Positions 41,893-50,506 of a stretch of 64,000 bases of DNA are shown here, in pieces. Position numbers and translations under genes: made by a program. The notes beneath the pieces are model-generated. The model worked only from the letters and a program-made list of their open reading frames with translations, was not told where the DNA came from and did no database searches. The stretch comes from CAUZEO01 sp963578625. GTDB lineage: Bacteria; Verrucomicrobiota; Kiritimatiellia; SLOV01. Numbering within the stretch: position 1 is the stretch's first letter; the number at the start of each line of letters is the position of its first letter. The DNA lies in the NCBI GenBank assembly GCA_963578625.1, contig CAUZEO010000001.1, forward strand, positions 1-64,000. The letters run 5' to 3'.

Positions 41893-44800
41893 ATGAAGAA
41901 GGTCCGGTTTCTAATGCGCAGCGGGCAAATTGCTGCCTTGTGCGGCTTCCTTGCATCATCACCCCCCGGTTTTGCGCAAACGCCGGCGACCCTACTGGAG
42001 ACCACACCCGGCACCTGGGTCGCAGCGGCAGACATGGGCTGGTACAACCGGCATGATTTTGCAGACGCTGTGCTGCAGCACTCTTCGGTTCACCTGAAAA
42101 AGCGGCTGGACCTGTCGTCCATGGACGAAACGGCCTGGGACGGAATCCGCGCGGCTGAAATCAGCGTCTTCGTGATGTCGGAGGGAGAGGCGGAAGATGA
42201 GAATTTCGAGATCGTCCTGAACGGTCATGTCTACACGTTCCCGGCCCGGGGTTGGGTCCACGAAGGGCAGGGTTGGTTCCAGGATTACGAAGCCAGGCGC
42301 TGGTTTGATTTTCCCATCGAAATGAAACACCTGGCCCGGGGCGTCAACGAGATCGAGATTCGAATGGCGGAGGGCAAGGAAACTGCTCAGAACCGAATCA
42401 AGATCGGCATCGATATCTTCGAGGATCTCGGCAACAGCAGTGCATCGTTCGACGGTGGAAAGACCTGGCAGCAGGGGCCGCTGAACCAGGTTCTGAAACG
42501 GGTAGGCTACCCGCACTATGGCCACCGCGGCGAGTTGATGGTGCGGTTGAACCTGTACGAAGACGCCGGCGACCTCGGCGAGCGCCCTCCGTTCAGTCAT
42601 GACGACCTGCCGGCGCTGCCGCCGATCGACCTGAACCCCCCGGTGAAACCGTTGGCCGTCCCCGATGCACAACCCGCCACCTACACGCCCGGCGAGCAGG
42701 AAGACGTTTTGGAGAACGGCTGGATGCGTCTGCACATCGGTCATGCCGGCGGCCTGTCACTGAGTCGTTTCGTTCACAAGCCGATGGACGCCGACATCCT
42801 CACCCGGACGGAGAACCCATTGTTCGCGCTGGATATCGACGGCCGACTCGTCTCCAGCCGGGACCTGTCCGTGTTGAAACGGACGCAGGAGTCTGCCTCA
42901 CCCGGCGAATGCAAGGTGAGGATCGGGATGCGCGACGAGCCAAGCGGTCTATCCGTCGAGCTTTCCCTTCGTTTGGGCACGGACCGGGAGTTGAGAGCCG
43001 GACTCTATCTCAAGAACGAGAGCGAAGAGACCCGCCTCGTGAAGGCCGCGTTTCCCCTGTTGTCGGGTATTGGATGGAGCGAGGGATTCGCTGACGACTA
43101 CTACATGTTTCCCTACGCCTCGGGCGCGATCGCAAATCATCCCGCGAAGTTTTTGTCTCCTTATGGCGGCGGCACAGGCTCGGGCGGAAGCTGGATGCAG
43201 CCCATGGCGTCGTATTCGCCCTCGGCCGGCGGCGGCGTCTACCTCTTCCCCCGGGACCCGAGCGGCGGCTACAAGGTGCTTCATCTCACGCGCACCGACG
43301 CAAGCGGCGCCGACCCAGCCTTCGCCTTCCAGGGTCTCGTCTTCAACATGCTCAACGGGCAGGCCACGGCCGGCTACGCGCTCCTCGAGCCGTTGCCGGA
43401 CATTCCGGGAACCGGTATGGCGGTCAGCTACATGCAGCGGGAACTGGAACCCGGCGACCATTGGATTCTCCCCACGACTGCGATCGGCGTCATGAACGGA
43501 GGCTGGCAGGCCGCCATGGACGCGTACCGACGCTGGTTCGAAAGCTGGTGCCACAAGCGGCCGTGGCCGGGAAAGCTGTCGGACCGGTTCGCGATGAGCG
43601 GCGACAGCTTTGCCCACCTGTACCGCGACAAGGCGGGGTATCACACAGAACTCCATCGCTGGGGAGATCTAAACCCGCTGGATATTCCCGGGTACTTCGA
43701 AAACACCCCTGATCTGATCGATCTTACGTCGTGGTGGGAATGGGATCACGTGACCGACGAGTACATGGAGGAGATGCGCGAGATCGCGCGCGGGGCAGGC
43801 ATGGAATTCAAGCTCTGGCCGGGCCGGCATGGCGAAACCGAAGGCAGGCACTACAACTGGGGAAACCAGGGCGCCTACGGGCTGCAAGGCTATAACGAGC
43901 GCTGGGGTGGGCTGGCGGCATTCCGTCAATGGATTTCCGACATGAAGGCCCGGGATCTCGGCGTGGTGCTGTACATCAACGAGGGCGAAGCATGCCTGTC
44001 GAGCGAGATCGGCCGGAAACACGGCGCCGACTGGAGCATCATGTGGCCCGAAGGCAACTACTTCTGGCCCTTCATGATGTGGGAGATGTGCGTCGACAAT
44101 CCGCTCTGGCGCCGGCACCTCGCCGAGACCTGCAGCCGCATCGTGGCGGAAACGGGGAGCGACGGCCTGTTCATCGATGAGTTCGGCGGCGCAGCGCGTA
44201 TCTGTCACAACCCGGGGCATGAACACACGTTTGCGGAACGTCCCGGCGACTATGTTACGTTTCAGGGTCAGGCGGAGGCATGCCGCCAGATCCGGCAGGC
44301 CGTGGACCGGGTCGACCCCGACGCGGTGCTTCTAACCGAATCCACCGGCATTGACGTCATGTGGCAATACCTGGATGGGTGCGGGAACTACGACCTGTCG
44401 GCCAGTCCGCTCACCGGCCACCGGGCCGGGAACTGGGACGGGTTCGCGGGACTCAACATCGCGCGCTTCTACTTCCCCCGCCAAAAGCACTACGACTACG
44501 AATATGCGACGCGGCACCCGGAGTGGCGATTCTTCAATGCCACCGGCGCCTTCAACCGGGAGTTTGGCTACAAGAACCATGAAACCCAGATTTTGAGAGA
44601 GAATGCAGACGCCATCAGCACGCTGGAGCCGCGGCCGATGATTCCCACCCTTCTGCGGAGGGTCTACGTCAATGAGTTCCCCGCAAAGGACAAGACCATC
44701 TACATGGTCTACAACGCGCGCAGGGAACCCGTGGACGGTGATCTGATGAAGATCAAACACATGGACGGCTTTCACATGGTGGACCTGCTGCGATGCGGCA

Positions 44801-45135
44801 ACGTAGAGATCAAAATCAACGGGTCCGGAGCCGTCATTCCCATCGATCTGCCCGCGCGCTCGGTCACCTGCCTGGCGTATCTGCCGGAATTCGCGAGCAC
44901 CAGGAGAACCCGGAATGGCCTCCAGGTGCATGTTGCGGAAAGCTCAAGCGCGACGAAAGGCCGGATCGTCAATGATCGCGGCACGGCGCTCGCGGAAATT
45001 GAATTAACGCAGGGGCGGGCAAACGTTGAAACCGGAAAGGGCGCGGCATGGGACCGGGATTGGCTGGTGAAGGTGTACGAAGGGGATCGCCTGGTGGATG
45101 CTCTCGCGCCGATCGATGACCCAATCGGAAAGTAA
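41893..45135 (+). CDS. secreted DUF6259-like glycosidase, 1080 residues
   Basis: AAGGAAAGG precedes the ATG. The signal peptide ends about residue 29 (SSPPGFAQ). Residues about 35-235 form a jelly-roll-like domain (DENFEIVLNGHVYTFPARGW, RGVNEIEIRM). Residues about 265-540 are a beta super-sandwich (LENGWMRLHIGHAGGLSLSR then MLNGQATAGY). Residues about 560-930 are a TIM barrel resembling DUF6259 proteins (LTSWWEWDHVTDEYM, LGVVLYINEGEACLSSEI, GSDGLFIDEFGGAARIC, AVLLTESTGIDVMWQYLDG, NIARFYFPRQKHYDYEY). A beta domain closes it. Candidate catalytic acids are the Asp/Glu in FIDEFGG and LLTESTG. Its homologues here are 61331-64000 (lacking the jelly-roll) and the fragment 60247-61232. Confidence 0.75.
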   Translation: MKKVRFLMRSGQIAALCGFLASSPPGFAQTPATLLETTPGTWVAAADMGWYNRHDFADAVLQHSSVHLKKRLDLSSMDETAWDGIRAAEISVFVMSEGEAEDENFEIVLNGHVYTFPARGWVHEGQGWFQDYEARRWFDFPIEMKHLARGVNEIEIRMAEGKETAQNRIKIGIDIFEDLGNSSASFDGGKTWQQGPLNQVLKRVGYPHYGHRGELMVRLNLYEDAGDLGERPPFSHDDLPALPPIDLNPPVKPLAVPDAQPATYTPGEQEDVLENGWMRLHIGHAGGLSLSRFVHKPMDADILTRTENPLFALDIDGRLVSSRDLSVLKRTQESASPGECKVRIGMRDEPSGLSVELSLRLGTDRELRAGLYLKNESEETRLVKAAFPLLSGIGWSEGFADDYYMFPYASGAIANHPAKFLSPYGGGTGSGGSWMQPMASYSPSAGGGVYLFPRDPSGGYKVLHLTRTDASGADPAFAFQGLVFNMLNGQATAGYALLEPLPDIPGTGMAVSYMQRELEPGDHWILPTTAIGVMNGGWQAAMDAYRRWFESWCHKRPWPGKLSDRFAMSGDSFAHLYRDKAGYHTELHRWGDLNPLDIPGYFENTPDLIDLTSWWEWDHVTDEYMEEMREIARGAGMEFKLWPGRHGETEGRHYNWGNQGAYGLQGYNERWGGLAAFRQWISDMKARDLGVVLYINEGEACLSSEIGRKHGADWSIMWPEGNYFWPFMMWEMCVDNPLWRRHLAETCSRIVAETGSDGLFIDEFGGAARICHNPGHEHTFAERPGDYVTFQGQAEACRQIRQAVDRVDPDAVLLTESTGIDVMWQYLDGCGNYDLSASPLTGHRAGNWDGFAGLNIARFYFPRQKHYDYEYATRHPEWRFFNATGAFNREFGYKNHETQILRENADAISTLEPRPMIPTLLRRVYVNEFPAKDKTIYMVYNARREPVDGDLMKIKHMDGFHMVDLLRCGNVEIKINGSGAVIPIDLPARSVTCLAYLPEFASTRRTRNGLQVHVAESSSATKGRIVNDRGTALAEIELTQGRANVETGKGAAWDRDWLVKVYEGDRLVDALAPIDDPIGK

Positions 45136-45148
45136 ATTCATGTCCCGC

Positions 45149-45187
45149 GGCATGGGCTCCGTGGGCCACGGGCAGGATGCCCATGCC
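45149..45187. repeat. GGCATGGGC / GCCCATGCC hairpin repeat
   Basis: Inverted arms GGCATGGGC (45149-45157) and GCCCATGCC (45179-45187) enclose a second palindrome, CCGTGG-G-CCACGG. It lies 13 bp after the stop of the DUF6259-like gene. It could be a REP-type repeat acting as a terminator or mRNA stabiliser. Confidence 0.6.
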
Positions 45188-45256
45188 ACGGTTCCTGGGC
45201 TCCGCCCCGTCTGTACATCCTTGCCGGTGCCCCTGCGAAAACTCTAGAGTTCATCC

Positions 45257-46171
45257 ATGAGTACTATCTGTGCGTTAACGAGTTTCGCGAGCACCAGGTT
45301 GCTTGCGACGGGAGTGGCCCTTATCATTGTCTTTCAATGCACGACGCGGGCGGCTATGCAAGTCGACTCGAAAATGAAAATCCTACAAAGTGAATCACCC
45401 GACGGCGCGGATCTGGACGTTGTGTTGCCTGGCGCATCGTCGCCCGCATTTCGTATCCTGTTGCCGGAGGAGATCCAATGCACACTTCTCCCCGAGGACA
45501 TCAGTCTGAAAATCGGCGGTCTGCACCGGCTGCCCGGCGTGTGGCGCCGGACCGAGCAGAAGACGACCGGCACCATGACAAAACCGGGCCTCCTCGAGCT
45601 GTCGATCGAACTCGAACACGGCGATTCGGGCGTCGGCATTCGCATGGAAGTCAAAAACCTGTCCCCGTGGACGCTTCACCACGTGGAGGCCGATGTGTGC
45701 GCGAATATCAATCATCTGCCGGGCACGCCCGCCTGGTGTAATCGCCGATTCATTCCCGACTCCATTCCGCTGGTGCGGAACGAGCAGGCGAAATTCTGGT
45801 TTGAACAGGTGACACCCGAGGGGCTGAAAGCATTTACGAGCCAAGGTTGGGAAAGCATGCACTTGTTCAAAGACAATCCGGACACGCGGCGAGTTCCGTC
45901 CTATTTCTTCATCGACAATCCGTCGCGGCCGGCCTACGCGTGTGCGGTGCCTTCGCTGGATGGGAAAACGCTTTTCTATCAAGCCTGGAACACCGGATGC
46001 CGCGCCCAGGCCCCGTTTCCCGGCAACGCGTGCATGCACCTGCATCCCCGCATCGCGGACACGATCGAACCGGGCGGGACCGCAAGTATCCGGGGCCGCA
46101 TCGGCCTGTTCGATGGCGGTCTGGACGGCCTGCAGCGCAAGATCATTGCTGAGTTGCGCCCCGAAACTTGA
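45257..46171 (+). CDS. secreted protein of unknown family, 304 residues
   Basis: The signal peptide (residues about 10-33, ATGVALIIVFQCTTRAA) is clear; the ribosome-binding site is weak. The mature part looks all-beta: DVVLPGASSPAFRILL, VGIRMEVKNLSPWTLHHVEA, then DVCANINHLPGTP, SYFFIDNPSRPAYACAVPS and GTASIRGRIGLFDGG. This resembles the sandwich domains that precede glycosidase barrels, but no barrel follows. It stands between the DUF6259-like gene and the agarase-like gene, so a role in handling the same polysaccharide is likely. I cannot name a family. Confidence 0.65.
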   Translation: MSTICALTSFASTRLLATGVALIIVFQCTTRAAMQVDSKMKILQSESPDGADLDVVLPGASSPAFRILLPEEIQCTLLPEDISLKIGGLHRLPGVWRRTEQKTTGTMTKPGLLELSIELEHGDSGVGIRMEVKNLSPWTLHHVEADVCANINHLPGTPAWCNRRFIPDSIPLVRNEQAKFWFEQVTPEGLKAFTSQGWESMHLFKDNPDTRRVPSYFFIDNPSRPAYACAVPSLDGKTLFYQAWNTGCRAQAPFPGNACMHLHPRIADTIEPGGTASIRGRIGLFDGGLDGLQRKIIAELRPET

Positions 46172-46183
46172 ATCGTCTATATG

Positions 46184-46227
46184 TCGACTGCGGTCGATTG
46201 CAGTCGACCGCAATCGATTGCAATCGA
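46184..46227. repeat. 10-bp tandem repeat against a start codon
   Basis: Four and a half units of TCGAYYGCRR: TCGACTGCGG, TCGATTGCAG, TCGACCGCAA, TCGATTGCAA and a final TCGA. It fills the gap between the stop at 46171 and the ATG at 46230. Units are partly complementary to each other, so the RNA can fold. No Shine-Dalgarno sequence is visible between repeat and ATG. Confidence 0.85.
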
Positions 46228-46229
46228 AA

Positions 46230-49200
46230 ATGACTATGATCAAGCTTCTCCGCTTCTCAGCCCTTTGCCTCGCTCTGAGTGCCATCGTCGCCACTGCCCT
46301 TGAGCTCGACCCCAATCCACTCGTCTACCACATGGAAGGCCGTCATGGCGGGGGGGCGAACATCGCGCACGGCAAGCCGGTGACATTCGGGCCCGGCACG
46401 GTGTTCGGCGGCGAGGATCCGCTGCAGCTCGTGAGCAATTCTCCTCACGATGCATCCCTTTCCGCGGAGGAGAGTTCGAAGGCGCCCGTCTCGTTTACCG
46501 TGGACCTGGGTCAGCCGGAGGACATCACGGCGATCCGCGCCATGACCCATCACCGCGGCGACGAGGGTACTTGGGCGGGGCTCGGGAAAATTTTGGTCAG
46601 CGAGGACGGCGAGCACTTCGAGGTACTAGCCGACCGTTTGTCCGGCTGCCGGGTCATCAGCACCTCGTGGGACACCACGCTGCAGAATCACCGCACCCAC
46701 ACCCCCGGCGGCACAACCGTGATCCACGGGGACCTCGACGGAATCTACTGCTCGAAAGGAGTCCGATACGTTCGCATGGAGTTGCCGAACTCGAACCTGA
46801 TCGGGCCCAAGAAGACCATTCGCTTCAAACCATGGCGTTCACTGTTCACCAAGCGATGGGTGGTGAACGGAATCCAGATCCGCAGCGATCCCGCCGGCGC
46901 CGGGATGGTGATTCCGGGAGAGCGAGGTTCGTTTGCGGCACTCCACCTGGACAATCCCTGGCAATTTCGAATCGGAACCTGGGCCGGACCCGAACAGCTC
47001 AGCGGTGTTGTCAAGCTCGCGATAGGCGAAGGCGCTTTGCATGTTTTTGCCGACGTAACGCAACGGGGACCGCACCGAAATGGATTCCGAGACTCGGAAG
47101 CGATTTCCGGGGATTGCATCGAACTGTTCCTGAACCTGCAGGACCTGCGCAACGTGTCGCCGATCGACTATAACGCGCAGATCTGCGAATTGGCGTGGTC
47201 CGGCACGGAGACGGAATCCGGGTTCGAATATCACCTGGTGCTGAATCCCGGGAGCGACGACAACCAGCCGCAGATCTGGTTCATGCAACGCACCAGCGGG
47301 CTGGGCGCGATCGAACGGGAGCGGGTGCGCGGGACCAACGGCGCGGCGGCGGATGGGGGAAGCATCAAGGTCCTCACCAAGGAAGACGGTTCCGGTTATG
47401 CCCTTGAGGCCACGATCCCGCTGCGGAATTTCGGGCGGGTGTCTTTCACGCCCGGCATGCTTGTCGGGTTGGATGCGGGAATCCGGTCCACGTCGTCCGG
47501 GCAGCTGGCGGCCATGACGTACCAGTGCGGAAATCCTTCACTGGAAGTGGGGCACTGGGCGCGGGCATTTCTGATTGAGCGGGAGGCGCGTCCGTCGGGC
47601 GGTAACCGGGCGATCATCGAGGTCGATGCCGACACGGTGCGCAGCTTCAACGGTCACGACACGATTGTCAGAGAAACTTTTGGCGTACAGCCCAACGAGT
47701 CGGTGAGCATCCCGATGCGCGACTTGTGGCAGAAGGAAAGCGGTCTGTTTGGGCGCGTCTATTTCCAGTTCGGATATGCGTGGGGCGGATGGTCGTTCGA
47801 GGAATTCATCGGCAAAACCGAGGCCGAAAAGCGGGCGATGATCTACGACCCGGAATTCTGGAAGAACGTGGACATGGACAAGGCGGGCGCACCGTGGGCC
47901 CAGATCCGCCACCTGGCCGAGGCACAGCCGGACAATTTGTTCATGCTTCTCGCCTGCCGCGTGTTTCAGCTCGAGGCCGAGCCGGTTTTCGGGTCGCGAC
48001 CGCCCGCGCTGACACCCGAGCAGTTGGCGCTTCTCGAACGTACCGGGCAGCAGCGATCGCTTGATTCCTTGCTGGAGCGAGTCGGCGAAGAGGACGAGGC
48101 GCCGCTGCTCAACAAGGACCGGGACCTGTTCGCCGAGTTCGTGGTGAACGTCATCGCCAAGGTGAAGGAGCTGATGCCCGATACGCGGATTTCCGTGACA
48201 CTGGCCAACGAGACGAACGGAATTCACAACCATGCGTCAAAGAGGATCCTGGACGATTTCTGGAACTCCCTGGAGAAGCACGGCGACTACCGCGCGGGTC
48301 CCGTTGCCGCGGAGGAGTGGCTGAGTCTCTACAATCCGCTCTACCGAAAGATCAAGGAACGTCATCCCGATGTGCAGGTAGGCGGTCCGGACGTGATCGG
48401 CATTCATTTCACCTGGGAGGAAGCGGGGCGGCGGAGTTGGTTCGATTACGTCATGCCGGTGCTGGACGGGGCCGAGGGCATGGATTTCTTCGATTTCCAC
48501 TACGCTCTGAATCCGGAGGTGACCCAGATTTTCCTGGAACTGGCGGACCAGTACATGCAACAGAATCGCGGCTGGTCCGTGCGATCGGTGGACAGCGAGT
48601 CGGGATCGCTGACCTGGCACAAGGGAAGCGCATCGGTCACCCAGTACATGAACGCACTCAAGAATCAGCAGGAGTGGTTCGGGTATCTGCGGAACCCAGA
48701 CTTGACCTTTGGCTGGGCGCCCATCGATATGCCCTCGTACTACGACGGCTTCGGGCAGGCCAAGATTCCGGCGTTGGGGCGGGACATGTTCATGACGCTG
48801 CGGGGCCGGTATATCGACGTGCAAACGGACTCGCCGGACATTGAAACAGTCGCGTCCATGGACGGGGAGACGGTGATTTGCGTGGCGCTGAACAATCGGG
48901 GAAAACATCGCGACGTGGAGTTTCGCATTCGCTCTCCGCGTAATACGGGATTCGAAAGCGTGCAGGCCCGGATAACCTGGTTCGATCCCCGGGCGGAAGA
49001 GGCACGGTGCGCGGCTTTCGAACCGAAAATGGTGAGCGAAGCGGAAGGGTTGGCCGTGCGATTGACTCTTCCCCCGTTCGGCACCTGCGCCCTGGACGCT
49101 GTGCTGAAGGAGACCGGCCGCGCCGGCAGCGTGAATCGGGTACGGCGGCACATCGCGGATCGTGTGACGAAGATGGTAGAGCCCGGTGAAACCGAAACGT

Positions 49201-50432
49201 TTCACATAGAAGTTCCCGCCGAAGACCTGCTCGGCAACAAGCGGTACCTGCTGCGTGTCGGATACGAAGGCACGTACTACCAGGACAACTATGGATATGT
49301 CGGCGTCAGGCCGGCGGAGGCCCAGGTCGACGTCAACGGCGTGACCTCCTTTGCGCTACCCCCGTACCGGAAATCCAACGGCTTCGGCCGGTGCCACTCC
49401 ATCGAACTGGAACTAGACCGTTCCGTGCTTAGGGAACAGAACGAGCTTACTTTCTCCGCGGCGGACAACGGCCACCCGTTCATGGCGGTGGTCGCGTCTA
49501 TCATTGTTCAAGACCGCACTCCATCACTTGGGTCCGGCGATCTCAAAACCGTATCGTTCGACGTTTCGTCGCCCTCCTGCACGATCACTCGAGAGCCGAG
49601 CTTGACCTTACCGGACTGGTATGCGCCGAAAGGCACTGCACCCGAAGAGCTGCCGGACCCGGTCGCGCATTGGAGCTTCGACCGCCGGGAGGGCGAACGG
49701 ATGCCGGACGACTCTGGAAACGGCCACGACGGGAAACTCCTGAACGATGCGAGGCTGGCCGCGGGTATCAAGGGCACGGCCCTGAAACTGGGTGGCGGCG
49801 CGGCCATGGTCGTCGAGTCCCCGACCCTGTTTCAGACGAAGCAGGACGGCGATTTCGCCGTCTCGTTGTGGTTCAAGCTGCACGGACCTGAATCCAGCGG
49901 GGTGATCCTGATGAAATCGACACTGCAGGAGAAACCGGTGGTCGCGCCATGGGGCACTCGCTATGCGAACGCGCCGGGCGTAACCCAGTCGGTCCGGCTC
50001 GCGGTGCAGTACTCCGGGGGTGAATGGGGCACGGACTATCCGGTACCGTCCATCGCATTCAACTATAGCTCTCCCATCTTCGTCATGAACAGCCAGGCAC
50101 GGACGGGACGGGACCTGGCCGATGGGGAATGGCATCACCTGGTCGCGGTGAAGGACGGAACGCAACACATCGCCCTGGTGTATCTCGACGGCGAATACGC
50201 CGGCAGCGGACCCGGCTGGATCGGCGCGGATCTCGATTTTACCGATCCGCTTTTCTTCGGTGTCAGCACCATCAAGAAGCAGGCATCCGGTGCTTCATAT
50301 TCCTCCACCGATTCATTCGATGGCTTGATTGACGAAGCGGCGATCTATGACGAGCTGTTGACGCCGGAGAAGGTGGCGCGGTTGTTCGAAACGCATTGCT
50401 TGTCCAGATTGTCGGTGGAAGCGAGTCAATGA
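46230..50432 (+). CDS. 1400-residue secreted agarase-like multimodular protein
   Basis: The ATG at 46230 starts a signal peptide (LLRFSALCLALSAIVATA). Modules in order: an F5/8-type jelly-roll (about 30-230: SFTVDLGQPEDITAIRAM, GKILVSEDGEHFEVL); a CBM9-like domain (about 240-440: ALHVFADVTQRGPHRN, SGDCIELFLNLQD); a TIM barrel (about 480-850) like GH86 agarases/porphyranases, with the acid/base candidate in VTLANETNG (about 661) and MDFFDFHYALN (about 750); a small beta domain; a carbohydrate-binding-type sandwich (970-1130); and LamG (1143-1395: VAHWSFDRREGERMPDDSGN, DGEWHHLVAVKDG). Domain calls are by pattern. It most likely cuts a galactan-type or similar polysaccharide outside the cell. 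Translation start is unusual: a 10-bp tandem repeat takes the place of a ribosome-binding site. Confidence 0.75.
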   Translation: MTMIKLLRFSALCLALSAIVATALELDPNPLVYHMEGRHGGGANIAHGKPVTFGPGTVFGGEDPLQLVSNSPHDASLSAEESSKAPVSFTVDLGQPEDITAIRAMTHHRGDEGTWAGLGKILVSEDGEHFEVLADRLSGCRVISTSWDTTLQNHRTHTPGGTTVIHGDLDGIYCSKGVRYVRMELPNSNLIGPKKTIRFKPWRSLFTKRWVVNGIQIRSDPAGAGMVIPGERGSFAALHLDNPWQFRIGTWAGPEQLSGVVKLAIGEGALHVFADVTQRGPHRNGFRDSEAISGDCIELFLNLQDLRNVSPIDYNAQICELAWSGTETESGFEYHLVLNPGSDDNQPQIWFMQRTSGLGAIERERVRGTNGAAADGGSIKVLTKEDGSGYALEATIPLRNFGRVSFTPGMLVGLDAGIRSTSSGQLAAMTYQCGNPSLEVGHWARAFLIEREARPSGGNRAIIEVDADTVRSFNGHDTIVRETFGVQPNESVSIPMRDLWQKESGLFGRVYFQFGYAWGGWSFEEFIGKTEAEKRAMIYDPEFWKNVDMDKAGAPWAQIRHLAEAQPDNLFMLLACRVFQLEAEPVFGSRPPALTPEQLALLERTGQQRSLDSLLERVGEEDEAPLLNKDRDLFAEFVVNVIAKVKELMPDTRISVTLANETNGIHNHASKRILDDFWNSLEKHGDYRAGPVAAEEWLSLYNPLYRKIKERHPDVQVGGPDVIGIHFTWEEAGRRSWFDYVMPVLDGAEGMDFFDFHYALNPEVTQIFLELADQYMQQNRGWSVRSVDSESGSLTWHKGSASVTQYMNALKNQQEWFGYLRNPDLTFGWAPIDMPSYYDGFGQAKIPALGRDMFMTLRGRYIDVQTDSPDIETVASMDGETVICVALNNRGKHRDVEFRIRSPRNTGFESVQARITWFDPRAEEARCAAFEPKMVSEAEGLAVRLTLPPFGTCALDAVLKETGRAGSVNRVRRHIADRVTKMVEPGETETFHIEVPAEDLLGNKRYLLRVGYEGTYYQDNYGYVGVRPAEAQVDVNGVTSFALPPYRKSNGFGRCHSIELELDRSVLREQNELTFSAADNGHPFMAVVASIIVQDRTPSLGSGDLKTVSFDVSSPSCTITREPSLTLPDWYAPKGTAPEELPDPVAHWSFDRREGERMPDDSGNGHDGKLLNDARLAAGIKGTALKLGGGAAMVVESPTLFQTKQDGDFAVSLWFKLHGPESSGVILMKSTLQEKPVVAPWGTRYANAPGVTQSVRLAVQYSGGEWGTDYPVPSIAFNYSSPIFVMNSQARTGRDLADGEWHHLVAVKDGTQHIALVYLDGEYAGSGPGWIGADLDFTDPLFFGVSTIKKQASGASYSSTDSFDGLIDEAAIYDELLTPEKVARLFETHCLSRLSVEASQ

Positions 50433-50506
50433 CGTGTTAAGCGGGTTAAGGAAGAGGTTTTCGATATCGTTTCAGACCAATGACGCGGAGTCGCGTTCAT
50501 TAACAA

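Noticed and set aside
46184..46227. CRISPR-like array
   Set aside because: The repeat unit is 10 bp with no spacers and no cas genes are present; it is a simple tandem repeat.
45942..46229. Upstream start of the 1400-residue protein inside the preceding gene
   Set aside because: The codons overlap another gene's coding frame; a clean signal peptide begins at 46230.
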